Assembly (NCBI GenBank): GCA_002914845.1
Contig: JXTC01000404.1
Location: forward strand, 33,156-97,155
Direction: 5' to 3'
Origin: Trema orientale
Taxonomy: Eukaryota; Streptophyta; Magnoliopsida; Rosales; Cannabaceae
DNA: 64,000 nt
Made by a program: the position numbers and the translations under genes. Under the pieces are notes generated by a model, which ran no database searches, had not been told where the DNA came from, and saw only the letters and a program-made list of their open reading frames with translations. Positions 35,480-47,476 of this stretch are shown in pieces; positions within the stretch are counted from its first letter, which is position 1; each line of letters starts with the position of its first letter.

Positions 35480-38330
35480 TATTGGATAGTTGATCAGGAG
35501 CTACTAGGCACATTTGCCCAAATGCTAATGCATTTATGTCATTGAGACCTATCTGTAATTCTATTACGACCTTGCATAATTATACTTAGATTCCAGTGAG
35601 CCTCTATAGGGATGTAAAATTGCTGGTATGTAGACCTAACACTTAGAAAAAATCATACATCTATGTAAACTATAAAAACACATGATCACATTATAAACAC
35701 AACAGAAAAATTAGCGGATTTAGGTTCTAAAATTTTGATGAAAATAATTTTCATAACAGTAGATTATGCATGTATCATATATAGGATCATGTATAACATA
35801 AATCAAATCTAGATATATAAACCCTAGAGATGAAATTAGGTTTTACCTCTTGTAGCGTACTCCTCCTAGATCTCCCTGTTGATGGTGATCGAATCTCTAA
35901 CCCTAGATCTTCTTGTCTATGCTCTTGCTCTTGGTTGATGAGGCGAGTGGGCACCAAGTTGAATCCTTCATTGGAGAATGATCAAGAACTCTTTCTTGAT
36001 TTTTTAGAATACTGGGACGTGAGATGAGACTGTGAGGTTGCAAGAAATTTTTTCTCTCCTTTCTTTCTCAGCCTTGGCCGAAAATCCTCTTTCTCTCTTT
36101 CTCCCCCTCTATTTCTCGTGTAGCTCTCCCAGTCCAACTAGGATTGGGCTTATTCTCCAATTTGAGCTTTGAGTGTAATTTTATAAATATGTCTAACTCA
36201 CGTAACTTATTTATAAAAATACCAACTTCTGTGTAAAATCATTATTTTACACAGTTTCATGAAACTAATTTTAGAAATATCACCAACTTTTTAATGAGCT
36301 TTGTTGAGTTAGACAAGGGACCTAATAGATCCAAACAATCTAAGCTCCAATAGTATGATAAATATATAATAACTCTTATTATGATATTTATATAAATACT
36401 ATTAATAAAGGGGACACTTCACTAAAAGCTCAATAGTGCACTCTTAGATTAAATGTCATGCCTTTTATAGAGATTTAATTAACTAACCTTGATTAACTGA
36501 TCTATCTAGCATATTCTACACCACATGTAAAATCCCTATACAATGCTGTAGTTGGATAAGTAAAATTACCGTAATACCCTTCTAACACATATTTACCTTT
36601 AAGTTGCTATCTTTTTATCAAGGAATAATGTTAACGATAATTTTGTTCTCAATGGCCATTTAGAAAAAATTATCAACTAATTCACAAAGTGAATACTAAG
36701 ATCTTAGATTTAATTATTCCATGAATCTTGAAAGACTCTAAAGTGGCATTAATGTATAGTGTCCTTAACTCTTTGGTATTCCTGTGAATTCATAAGCCAT
36801 AACCTCCAATATGCCAGAGTTCGCATCTAATTTCATGGAGGTTAGTCTTTTAACAAATTAAAAGGCTACAACCCATGAAAGCAAGTCCAGTCAAATATCA
36901 AGGATTAAGATTTACATGCTAAGAGCTAGTTTGTGTTAATATAAGAATTAAGTTACGACACTCCAATTCTTTATATTACCTGGTCTAGTTCAATACACAT
37001 AACTTATTTGTGTTGTACTAGCGTTTCTATCAGAAGTCAGACACTTTAATGATTTGATACACATTATTCCCATTGAGAGAGACAAACACTACAATCTTTA
37101 GTAAATAAAGTATTCCATCTTTATTTACAGATTGTAAACTAGTTAATTTAGACTTAGGTAAAGAAACAAGTCTCCCCATAATTAATACTTAATCATGTTT
37201 GTTTCTTTATATACAAATAAAGTCATGGAATCTTTTTCAGATAAATAAACTATTCAACTGAGACAGTTTAATCTAGTAAATATCATAATTGTATATAAGT
37301 GAAAGTTATTTACACTAAAAAGGTAAAATTAGAAATCTACTTTTTAGACAAATATCCCAACAAAAACTTAGTTCTGTATTGATTCTCAAAGATGTGGTGT
37401 TTATGCCTCAATTCAAGTTTAATCTTATATCTGTGAGTGCTCTTACCACGAATTCACAGCTCACTGTCAATGTCTTACCTGATTCTTTCGTCATTCAGGA
37501 TCTCAGCAGCTTGAAAATGATTGACAAGGGTGATAGGTTGAAGGATATATACATGCTGAACACTATAAACATCACTACAAGCAACATTACTTCTACATTT
37601 TCAAGTATTTCTGCCCTTATAAATGTCGTTTCTATCAATGTTTGGCATAATAGACTTGGCCATTTATCTTCTAAGTGTTTATATACTTTGAGAAATAAGT
37701 TGTATTGTGATTCTTCTAGACTTCACAAAATTGGACCTTGTTACATATGTCCTTTGGCAAAGCAGAGGAGATTACCATTTAACTCTCATAATAATATGGC
37801 TACAACTCTTTTTGATTTGGTGCATTATGATATTTGGGGCCCTTACCATGTTACTTCACATTCTGGGCATCGTTATTTTCTGATTTTAGTAGATTATTGC
37901 GGCTGTTTTACTTGGGTTTTTCTCCTTAAACATAGTTTTGATGTTATCTCTGTAATACCAAAGATTTTCAATATGGTTGCTACTCAATTCATTACAAATA
38001 TCAAGATGTTCAGTTTTGACAATGCATAAGAGCTGGTCTATACTAATTTTTTTTAATGAAAGAGGGGTCTTGCATCAATTTTCTTGTGTGGATTGTCTAG
38101 AGAAAAATTCCATTGCAGAACGAAAGCACCAACATTTGTTCAATATTGCTTGAGAATGTACTTTCATTCTCGAGTTCCTTTGATATTTTGGATTGAATGT
38201 GTTCTCATTGCTACCATTATTATCAATAGAACTCCTTCCTTTTTGCTCCACAACAAGACTCTGTTTGAACTTTTACATCATTTAGCTGTTGATTATAACT
38301 CTTTTCGTGTGTTTGATTGCTAAGCTTTTG
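35480..38330 (+). pseudogene. Copia protease and integrase, broken and interrupted
   Basis: HYWIVD (about 35480) marks the start of the aspartic protease; the D-S-G-A catalytic motif is degraded to DQELL in this frame. The domain is cut at 35620 by a solo LTR and resumes at 37363 with LILKDVVFMPQFKFNLISV. Then come WHNRLGHLS and CYICPLAKQRRLPF (pre-integrase HHCC zinc site). The integrase core has the first catalytic Asp in VHYDIWGP and the second in FDNA at about 38025. The third catalytic Glu lies in AERKHQHLF near 38120, after a stop and frame changes. None can act. Confidence 0.9.
35621..37362 (-). mobile_element. Solo LTR, family 1 copy 2, inside Copia protease
   Basis: It runs 1742 bp from TGCTGGTATG to ATATCCCAACA. 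The flanks AAAAT and AAAAC fit a 5-bp TSD with one mismatch. Removing it rejoins the protease frame (GATGTAAAACTTAGTTCT). It is a close relative of 6269-8052 and 41265-43067. Sense is probably the minus strand. Confidence 0.88.
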
Positions 38331-39625
38331 CCTTTACTCTACCTGCTCATCAAACCAAATTTGACCCTCGGGCTCGAGTTTGTCGTTCTTGGTTATCCCT
38401 TAGGTATGAAAGGTTACAAACTTTATGATATTCAGAGCAAACAAATTTGGTCTCTCGTGATGTAGTTTTCCATGAGGACTTATTTCCTTTTCAAACTGTC
38501 ATTCAAGAAGATCTATTTGTTGATCCTTTTCCTGATCTTGTTTTACCTCTTCCTATCCTTAATATTTCTCTTTTACCTGATTCTTCTCTTACTTCTTCTA
38601 CTTCTGATGTTACCATTTCTTCTGGCAACTTACCTTCTCCTTCCATACCTCCATTTTTTCATTCCACTAGACCACACTGTCCTCTGTCTGCATTATCATT
38701 ACAACCTATTGACTTAACAGCTTCTACCACCTTGTTCCTCCTCTTATCCTCTTTCCAACTATGTGTCCTGCCATTCTCTTTCTCTATCCTATAAGAGCCT
38801 TGTCCTCAATGTCTTCTCTCACTTTGAACCTCAGTTCTATCATCAAGCCGTTCAATTTCCAGAATGGAAGATTGCTATAAAGGATGAGTTAGATGCTATT
38901 GAGGCTAATAACACTTGATCTGTGGTTCCTTTGCCTCTAGGGAAACATAGTATTGGCTACAAGTGGATATATAAAATCAAATATAGGTCTGATGGTATTA
39001 TTGATAGATACAAGGCCTGCCTAGTTGCTAAAGGCTATACGCAATAAGAAGGTCTTAATTTCATTGAAAATTTCCTCTATTACAAAATTGGTTACTGTCA
39101 AAGTTTTGTCAGTCTTGGTAGCTAGTCAACATTAGCATCTTGTTCAATTAGACGTGAACAATGCTTTTCTCAATGGAGATTTATTTGAGGAAGTTTATAT
39201 GGATCTTCTTCTTGGTTTTAATTAACAAGGGGAGCATTATGGACCATCTTTAGTCTGTAAACTTTATATGTCCATTTACAGTCTTAAGCAGGCTTCAAGA
39301 CAATGGGATTCCAAATTTACTTATATCTTGATTTCTTATGGTTTTTCTGAGTCTAAGGCAGATTATTCTCTCTTTACTAAAGGCAGTGGTGACTCTTTTA
39401 TTGCCTAGCTCATTTATGTTGATGACATTGTTCTAACTGGTCCCAATTCTCAGGTCATTCATTCTTTGAAGCAATTTCTTCATAGTCAGTTTAAACTCAA
39501 GGACTCGGACTCCTTGAAATATTTTTTGGGACTTGAAATTGCTCAATCTGTTAAAGGCATTGTCTTGTCTCAACAGCATTATACTCTTCAATTGCTTGAA
39601 GATACTGGCTATCTTAGTTGTCAAT
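38331..39625 (+). pseudogene. Copia linker and reverse transcriptase, broken
   Basis: The linker region has VSRDVVFHEDLFPF (about 38450). The reverse transcriptase shows [63 protein letters not shown] and the catalytic YVDD at 39415-39426. Several stops and small shifts occur (for example stops near 38920, 39045 and 39405). The sequence is cut after DTGYLSC at 39625 by the nested solo LTRs and resumes at 43081. Confidence 0.92.
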
Positions 39626-42600
39626 TGATAACTCTATAAAAATAGAGTTATCTTGTGCTATTGGGCCTTATGTTTTGCAATGTTCTTGTTTTAAATCAAG
39701 TTGTTTTATTTATTTTTCTTGTTGTTTTGATGTTGTATTTATTTATGTTAATAAAAGAATTAAACAAGGGTATTAGACACAAAAATAGGTGAACTTATGC
39801 CTAAAAAATGGGCCATTCAAACTATTTGGATTGAAATTGAATCCGATACGAACGTAACACAATGAAATTGAGGCAAATCAGAGCTAAAACGAAGAAATGG
39901 CATACCCAGGAAGATGCGATGCCAAACCAGCATCGAGATGGCTCCGCAGTGCTAAATCTCGAGAATTTGAGACTTATTTTGGTGCAGTAGCACCCCATTC
40001 TATGCAGTAGCATCACCCTCCACATCCTAGGTCAAAAATAGATAGCTAAAATTAACTATTTGACGATCCAAGGGTCCAGATTTGGCCTACCTTAAGTTTT
40101 CAAGAGCCACTTCTTTAAAACCCTATTTTGAGAGGCAAAGAGGCATGTGAGGATAAAGAGAAAGAAGGAGAGACATCCATGGAAGGAGAAGAAGAAGAGG
40201 AGGACAAAGATGAAAATATGCTCCAACAATTTCTATTTCTTGATTTCGTCCAGATCATCAACATCATAGTTTGTTCTTAGCTTTCTCTCCTCATTTTCTT
40301 GTGAGCTTTTTTTTTTTTGTTTGTATTTTTTCATATTTAGAGAGTAGTATAGTTAAGAGCAAATCCTAGAGGGAGGATTCAAGAGAGCAAGGACTAAGTT
40401 TGGAGGACGAGATTGATAACTTTCATGAACACCTTCAAGCTCTTCAAAAAGGAGGAATTCTAATACTCTTTTCTCTTTGATATTTTGTATTTCTTGAATT
40501 CATTGTATTAAAATATTATTGTTATCAATTTATACTATGAACTAATTCTATTTTATCTAATTTTAATATGTGAACCAACCTAGTATCTTGTGTTTGCTTA
40601 TTTCTCTCTTCTTTCATTAATAAAATCCATTATTGAATTATTTATTTTATTTTATGCCTACTGCTTCTATTTAATTGATCAGTAAATAGATTGTTGAGTG
40701 AAATTTCTATGAGCTTAGAAAAAGGAATAGAAATTTGGACTTAGGTAAAACAACATAAGATTACCTAGTATGGGATAAGTTTGCATAGGATAGTAATATA
40801 CCTATGTGACTTTTGCAACTATTTTTGAGATCTTAATCTTAATGCACCTAGTTCAATTCATATTAGAGTTAATATTTTATCTTGTCTAGGTAGATCCAAT
40901 TCGAACTTGGAAAAGGCTCCTTAGTTACATTAGATTCCCGGTTGATAACTCTAGTAGATTAATTAATTTAAAAGAGAAATTGTGAAATAACATGACAAGA
41001 GAATGGTTAGGAATTACTAAACCTAAACATTTTTCTTATTGATTTATCTTTTATTTATTTGCATGATAGTGTAGTTTCCTTTATTTTATTTCTTTAAAAT
41101 CTATATTTTGGTTATTTGGATAAAGTTATAGTTGAAATAATTTTGATACTTAGCATTGAATTAGAAATCAATCCTTCTTGGTTCGACACTCATTTTACTT
41201 CTATACCTATATTACTTGTGACCGTGTGCACTTGCACAAGAGTGAATTTCTAGTTGTACATTCTTGCTGGTATATGACCTAATACTTAGGATAAATCATA
41301 TATGCATGCAAACTATGGAAAACACATGATCACATCATGAACGCAGCGGAAATATTAGCGGATTTAGGTTTTAAAAGTTTTACATGAAAACGGTTTTCAT
41401 AACCATGGAATATGCATATATCATATACAGGATCATGTATAATATAAATCAAATCTAGATATATAAACCTTAGAGATTAGATTAGGGTTTACCTTTTGTA
41501 GCGTGATCCTCCTTGTTCTACTTGTTGATGGTGATTAAATCTCCAACCCTAGATCTTCTTGTCTATGCTCCTGCTCTTGGTTGATGAGGTGAGTGGACAC
41601 TAAGTTAAATCCTTCGTTGGAGAATAATCAAGAATACCTTCTTGATCCTTTGGAACACCGAGACGTGAGATGAGATTGTGAGGTTGCAAGAAACTTTTTC
41701 TCCCATCTCTTTCTCAATCTTGGCCGAGTTCTCTCTCTCTCTTTTCCTCTGTTTTTCATGTAACACTGCTAAGGTTACTGTGTAGTTTTTTCTCTAATAT
41801 ATCTTTTATATATGGGGCTCAAAACTGCTAATCCCAGTCCAACTAGGATTAGATTTGTTCTCCAATTTGGGCTTTAGGTGCATTTTTATAAATATGTCTA
41901 ACTCATGTAACTTATTTATAAAAATACTAACTTCTGTGTAGAATCATTATTTTACACAGTTTCATGAAACTAATTTCACAAATACCACCAACCAATTAAT
42001 GAGCTTTGAGTTAGACAAGGGACTTAATGGATCCAAATAATCTAAGCTCCAATAGTATGATAAATATATAATAATTCTTATTATGACATTTATGTAAATA
42101 CTATTAGTAAATGGGACACTCTACTAAAGGCCCAATACTGCACTCTTAGATTAAATGTCATGACTTTTATAGAGATTTAATCAACTAGCCTTGATTAACC
42201 AATTCATCTAGTATATTCTATACCACATATAGAATCTCTATACAATGCTATAGTTGGAAAGATAAAATTACCATGATACCCTTCCAATACATATTTACCT
42301 TTAAGTTACCATCTTTCTATCAAAGAATAATGTTATCGATAATTTTATTCTCAATGGCTATTTAGACAAAATTATCAACTAATTTACAAAGTAAATACCA
42401 ATATCTTAGATTTAATTACTCCATGAATCTTGAAAGACCTTAAAGTGACATTAAGGTATAGTGTCTTTAACTATTTGGTGTTCCCGTCAATTCATAAGTC
42501 ATAACCTCCAATATGCCAGAGTTCGCCTCTAATTTCACATAGACTAATCCTTTAACAAATCAAAAGGCTACAACCCATGAAAGCAAAGTCTAATCAAATA

Positions 42601-43080
42601 TCAAGGATTAAGATTTACGTGCTAAGAGCTAGTTTGTGGTAATACTAAGAATTGAGTTACGGCACTCTAATTCTTTATATTACCTGGTCCGTTTCAATAT
42701 ATATAACTTATTTATGTTGTACTAGTGTTTCTATAAGAAGTCAGATACTTCGATGATTTGAGACACATCATTCTTGTTGGGATAGACAAACACTACAATC
42801 TTTAGCAAATAAAGTATTCCATTTTTATTTACAGATTGTGAACTAATTAATTTAAACCTAGATAAAGAAACAAGTCTCCCTATAATTAACACTTAATCAT
42901 GTTTGTTTCTTTATACACAAATAAAGTCATAGAATCTTTTTCAGATAAATAAACTATTTAACTGAGACAGTTTAATCTAGCAAATATCATAATTGCATAT
43001 AAGAGAAAGTTGTTTATACTAAAAGGGTAAAATTAGAAATCTGCTTTTAAGGAAAAATATCCCAACAATTCTAACCAACA
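39626..43080 (+). mobile_element. Solo LTR, family 2 copy A (Gypsy type), itself interrupted
   Basis: It starts TGATAACTC at 39626 and ends AACCAACA at 43080. The flanks TCAAT (39621-39625) and TCAAC (43081-43085) are a 5-bp TSD with one mismatch. Removing it joins TTGTCAA to CCTCCAGCAG, restoring the Copia reading C-Q-P-P-A-V-P-L-D. Without its own insertion it is about 1647 bp, like copy B at 20925. A second solo LTR sits in it at 41265-43067. It includes GGTTCGACACTC and GTGACCGTGTGCACTTGCA near the 3' end, as in copy B. Confidence 0.9.
41265..43067 (-). mobile_element. Solo LTR, family 1 copy 3, nested in solo LTR A
   Basis: It runs 1803 bp from TGCTGGTATA to ATATCCCAACA. ATTCT flanks it at 41260-41264 and 43068-43072, a perfect 5-bp TSD. 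It lies 13 bp from the 3' end of the family 2 solo LTR, which lies inside the Copia element. This is the third level of the nest. Confidence 0.93.
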
Positions 43081-43085
43081 TCAAC

Positions 43086-43700
43086 CTCCAGCAGTTCCTT
43101 TGGATCCTAAGTTGAAACTTCGATCTAGTAAGGGTGATCTATTGCCTGATGCTATCGCCGCCTCATTGGTAGACTCCTTTATCTCACTATTTCTCGACCA
43201 GATATCATGTTTGATATTCACAAACTCAGTCAATTTTTGGCACACCCTCGCCTGCCTTATCTCAAGGCCGCACATCACCTTCTTTGCTACCTCAAATCTC
43301 GCCTTGGAGAAAGACTTTTGTTTTCCGTTTCTTCTTCCCTCCAAGTCAAAACTTTTTTTGATGCCAATTGGGGTTCTTGTCTTGATACTCGTAAGTCAAT
43401 TACTAGCTTTTGCGTTTTTCTGGGTGATTTTTTAGTGTCTTGGAAAGCAAAGAAGCAAACTACCATCTCTCGTCCTTCTGCTGCCATTCGCTCCATGACT
43501 TTCAAGTGGTTGTTTCTTCCCCTACTCTTATTTTGTGATAATCATGCTGCCATTCATATTGCTTCCAATCCAATCTTTCTTGAACGCACTAAGCATATTG
43601 AACTGGATCGTCATTTTGTGCTTGATAAGGTGGCTCAAGGTTTTATCAAACTTCTGCCTATTCGTTCTCAGCATTAATTAACAGACATCTTCACAAAGGC
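43086..43700 (+). pseudogene. Copia RNase H region, broken
   Basis: The coding sequence resumes with PLDPKLKL. It continues with HKLSQFLAHPRLPYLKAAHH, then DANWGSCLDTRKSITSFC, SWKAKKQTTISRPSA, FCDNHAAIHIASNP and TKHIELDRHFV. It ends with DIFTKALPP beyond a stop at about 43677. This is the classic Copia RNase H layout. Frame changes lie near 43200 and 43500. Confidence 0.9.
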
Positions 43701-43768
43701 CTTGCCTCCTACTTTGCTTTTTCCACTTTTATCAAAGATAGTTGTTCTTGATATATACAGTCTATTTT

Positions 43769-43777
43769 GAGGGGAAG
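43769..43777 (+). promoter_or_regulatory. Copia polypurine tract
   Basis: GAGGGGAAG lies directly before the 3' LTR. This is the plus-strand primer site for retrotransposon DNA synthesis. Confidence 0.88.
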
Positions 43778-43940
43778 TATTAGACATTGTATATAGAATT
43801 AGTTGTTCCGTAGCTTAGCTGGCAGTTAGTAGATAGTTATTATTAGCTGGCATATTTAACTACTTTTCTTGTATATATATTCGGTTGTACCCTTTGACCA
43901 ATGTAATGAGAATTCTTCTACAAGCTTCTTAAGCATAATA
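43778..43940 (+). repeat. Copia 3' LTR, 163 bp
   Basis: It is homologous to 33908-34084, starting TATTAGACATTG and ending GCATAATA. TTGAG, the TSD, follows at 43941. Confidence 0.92.
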
Positions 43941-44002
43941 TTGAGCAAAGATTATCGAAAATCAAAAACCTATTTTCAGAATAAAAAACTCAATAATAAG
44001 AG

Positions 44003-44762
44003 TTACAGGACATGTTTCGTCACTTCCTCCCCAAATATTTGATCAAAATAGTTGAGCTTCAACACCTTCTCTGGCACGTTTCCAATCGGCACATATTCAA
44101 ATTTCTATCCATCTGCTACTATCTCCAACCTGACAATGGTGGTAGCATGCAGTGGCGGAACCAGAAAGGTTTTTAAGTGGGGGCAAAACTACAGATAAAA
44201 AATATTTTTTGAACTCTTTTCTTTGGCCTAATTGAAAATCTTTATTTTTTTTTACCTCTTTATGAATAAGTTTAGTTGAATTATGAATGAGTTTAGTTGA
44301 ATTTAATTGAGTTATTTTTTTAAAAAAAATAATTTTGGTCTAAAAAAATTTGAAGAGTTAAAAAAAGTTTTTCTTCGCTCAACAAAAAAGAATGATATAG
44401 TTATTATGCATCTAACTAAACTTTTTAAGTATAAAATATGAGAATGTCATTAAAACTTTAATTATTAAGTGGGGCATAACTTGAATTTTTTCAAAAATAC
44501 ATGTAAAACTTCTCAATAAAAAAAAAATAAAAATTTTTGAAAGAAAAGTGGGGACATAATTAATTTTGTTTTTAATAAAAGCAGTTTTTAATAAAAGCAA
44601 CATATATAAAATCAAAAACGTTAAAAATTTGGTCCCTTGCCCCTTACTAGCTCCAATAGTGGTGGCATGGACTGCGACAGCTCTAGGAATTAGCAGCTCA
44701 TACTCTCTAACCAGAGGACTGAAAGAGGTTACACATGGATCCTCGATCCTCAGTGCCTCCAT
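44003..44762 (-). pseudogene. Unidentified coding remnant, 80 codons, split by a MITE
   Basis: It is read on the minus strand from ATG at 44762. The first exon-like part starts MEALRIEDPCVTSF and ends AVAVHAT at 44662. After removal of the 512-bp MITE and one 8-bp TSD copy, the frame continues TIVRLEIVADG, a stop, then KFEYVPIGNVPEKVLK and ends FGEEVTKHVL with TAA at 44003-44005. Exactly 80 codons result. I do not recognise the protein. The frame match on both sides of the MITE suggests true old coding sequence, perhaps the 3' exon of a decayed gene or an unknown transposon protein. Confidence 0.5.
44150..44661. mobile_element. hAT-type MITE, 512 bp
   Basis: The flanks GTAGCATG (44142-44149) and GTGGCATG (44662-44669) are an 8-bp TSD with one mismatch. 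The left end is CAGTGGCGGAACCAGAAAGG. The right end read inward is CACTATTGGAGCTAGTAAGG. AGTGGGG motifs recur inside. The interior is AT-rich and non-coding. Confidence 0.85.
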
Positions 44763-44790
44763 AGATCTCTAGTCCATGTCCTACATCTCA

Positions 44791-44912
44791 TGTAAAACTA
44801 CTGGGTCTCACCTAAAAGTGCTAGCTTGAAGGTACTTTTGGGCTCATGGACTACCACGTAAATATCCATGATCTTCCTAGAGTATACCCGATGTGGGACT
44901 TGGGGCGTTACA
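44791..44912 (-). mobile_element. TRIM-like 3' LTR, 122 bp, with polypurine tract
   Basis: On the minus strand it starts TGTAACGCCCCAAGTCCCAC and ends GTAGTTTTACA. It matches the 122-bp LTR at 56441-56562. Just outside (44913-44921) the minus strand reads GGGGGGGAT, a polypurine tract, so this is a 3' LTR of a small retrotransposon. The internal part is cut after about 26 bp, at 44938, by the Tekay-like LTR. Confidence 0.8.
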
Positions 44913-44938
44913 ATCCCCCCCTGTTAAGGACCTAGCGT

Positions 44939-47460
44939 GTAAAATCTGACTTTTAGTAAGGGCAAATGGGTAATTTTAAACCCAATGGCAAACTTGTAAA
45001 TAAAAATTTTTGGAATATTTTATTGAAAATATTTGGATTATAAAAATAAATGCAACAATTTATAAAAATTGCTTAAAAGACCTTGGAATTCTTCAACTTC
45101 TTCACACAAGGGCCCAAAAGAGAGAAAAAAGAGCGAGAATTGCTCTGTTCTGCCGCCACCGCACGCCACCTTCTCGGCCAGACGTGTCACCTTGCAGGGA
45201 AGATCACTCGCTGACAAACCCAATGCCGCCAGCCACACCCGAAACCGAGCCCCGACGCTAGAGAAATCTTCCTCTGAAGATTTCGCCACCCGTGGTGTTT
45301 TCCGATCACTGGAGCTCCATCGGACCTCCTTTCGCGACACCAATGGCACCGTTCAATTTGTCTTGTCGTCGTCGTCATTTTCCGACCAGTCTCAGCCATT
45401 AATTCGCCGCCGATAAGATTTTCACCATTTTTATAATTATTTAGTTAGGTAATTATTTTACGTGATGTAATTATATGAGATAAAAGAGGGTTAAAAATTA
45501 TGAATAATTACGGTTAGTAGAAGTTAAAATGATATCCGAAAGCATGTTAATTTTCAAATTGAAAAATATGGTATTTTCCTAATTTAGGACGAAAACTGAT
45601 ATTTTTGTAAAACTAAACAGTGTTAGACTAGAGTCTGTTACTATTCAGTTTCGGCCTTGAGCTAAGATTAGAAAACTGTTACTTTCTGAAATATTATTGC
45701 AAAAATGACATTTTTTTTACAATTAATCGGTGAAGTTAATATTTTTTCAAATACTTTCGAAAGTAATATTTTCTTAAATAATTTTGTGATTATGATATTT
45801 TCTGAAATTCTTCAAGAAAGTGATATTTTTGTAAATAATTAGCAACGACGATATTTTTCTAAATACATTAGAAAAAGTGGACATTTTTCAAATTAATTCC
45901 AAAAAGAGTCATTTTTGTAATTCTCAGATTTCAAAGCCTGTTTATGGCATGGAAACTCGAAATTAAAATCTGATTTCAAATTTGGATTTAGTGAGGTCGA
46001 GAAACGAGTTTTGATATATAATATCGCAATGTTTCGAAGTGGCACAAATTCTGAGACTCATTTTAGACAAATTATATGTGTAATCTAGCATTTTTGGGTG
46101 CTCTAAATTCAGTGATGACCTCTATTTCTCAACTTGAGGCTTCGTTGGAAAAGTCATTTTTTCAAGTGAGCTTACCGAGCTCCCGAAACGACCGTTCGAA
46201 CACCCAAGTGACCAACGAGAGTTTATTCGAACGTCGTTAGTATGATATACCTACCATATTGAGGTAGGGGTTTAATTACTTGATTTTATATCTATTTTGT
46301 TTTATAATTGCATTAAAAGTTAGTTATGAAAAATCGTAATTTTACGATTATTTAAGAAATTACTGTAAATTGTTGGATTATACCGAGATTAGACTATGTA
46401 AATTTTTTATACTTATTTTTATATTGTGATTTTGGGGTAAAACAGCGGTGTGCTACTCATGTTACAGTAAATCCCAGAATAATGTCAAGTTAAATTTTAA
46501 AGCATGATATGATTCTTGGATACATGGTTATTGTGAACGGTTATATGTTGTACATACCATAGGATCACACACTTGAGTTCTATATTTGTATCACGGTATT
46601 TTAGATCGCTGGCGATTTGCTACAGTGCTAGGTGGGAGACCAAGACCCCTATGCAGGTTTTTTGCTAACATACCTATGGGTAGTGTCAAGATGCAGGGTA
46701 CCTCTGCTATAGAGGTATTACAGGGCCGTGATAGGAGAATGAGAGCTCATTCATATACTTGGTTGATTTATGATATGTACAATTATGTGGATTTGGTTTT
46801 GAATATGAGATTATTCAGAATATTAATTATTTTATAAACTTGGTTTATAAATGAATTTTGGAAAAGGTATAAACCATGCAGGTTTGGTAAAATTGCATCC
46901 ATTCAAAAAGGTAATTGAATTACTACTGAGCATGTGAATGCTCATCCTCCTTACTTCTCCCACTTTCAGGTATTTGTCTATTTGAGGTAGTAATCCTAGT
47001 GGTTAAACAAGCTGCGTAGCTTGTACTTGCTCTCCCACTCCTCTTCCTTGGTGGATGCTTATACTTTGTTAACTTTCTTTCCTTGTTCAATTATTTAGCT
47101 AAACTTGGTAAGTAGATGTATGAGAATGATTTTGTTATTAATTTTAAAACTTAGTTCTTTGTAAATTATTTTGGACATTGAACTAAAATTTTCAGTTTAA
47201 CTCAATTTACCAAAAACTTATGATTTCTCAATGGGTATCCAAACGAGATAGCAAGAAATTTTCTTGAACTTTAACTAGTATTTTTCTTAAGTTGTTAAAT
47301 ACTAATAAGAGTTTTAACGATTATAGAATTCATAATAATTTGAAGATCAAAATAAAATTATTTAATATCCAATTTATCCGAAATTTCATAAAACTAATAT
47401 TTAATTATTCTTTCATCTAAAATTACTAAAAAACACGGCTTCGGATTTCTGGTCGTGAAA
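44939..47460 (+). mobile_element. Tekay-like Gypsy 5' LTR, copy C2
   Basis: It starts TGTAAAATCTGAC and ends near GGTCGTGA, followed by a primer-binding site, so it is a 5' LTR of about 2.5 kb. Shared landmarks with C1 and C3 are the GC-rich leader (45130-45400), CATGTTACAGTAAATCC, and the palindrome ACAAGCTGCGTAGCTTGT at 47007. Long LTRs of 2-4 kb are usual for Tekay/Del chromoviruses. The leader is open in several frames on both strands. Confidence 0.88.
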
Positions 47461-47464
47461 AAAA

Positions 47465-47476
47465 TGGTATCAGAGC
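47465..47476 (+). promoter_or_regulatory. Gypsy primer-binding site
   Basis: TGGTATCAGAGC is a perfect match to the complement of the initiator tRNA-Met 3' end. It lies a few bases after LTR C2. Confidence 0.9.

Larger units (their letters stand above)
33908..43940 (+). mobile_element. Copia retrotransposon with short LTRs, interrupted by nested solo LTRs
   Basis: TTGAG flanks both ends (33903-33907 and 43941-43945). The LTRs begin TATTAGA and end GCATAATA, decayed from TG...CA. The order of parts is 5' LTR, primer-binding site, gag, protease, integrase, reverse transcriptase, RNase H, polypurine tract, 3' LTR, all on the plus strand. Without nested insertions the element is about 4.8 kb, normal for Copia. 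It carries a solo LTR at 35621-37362 and a two-level nest at 39626-43080. The LTRs differ at roughly 15 of ~147 aligned positions, so the insertion is old. All coding parts hold stops or shifts. Confidence 0.93.
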
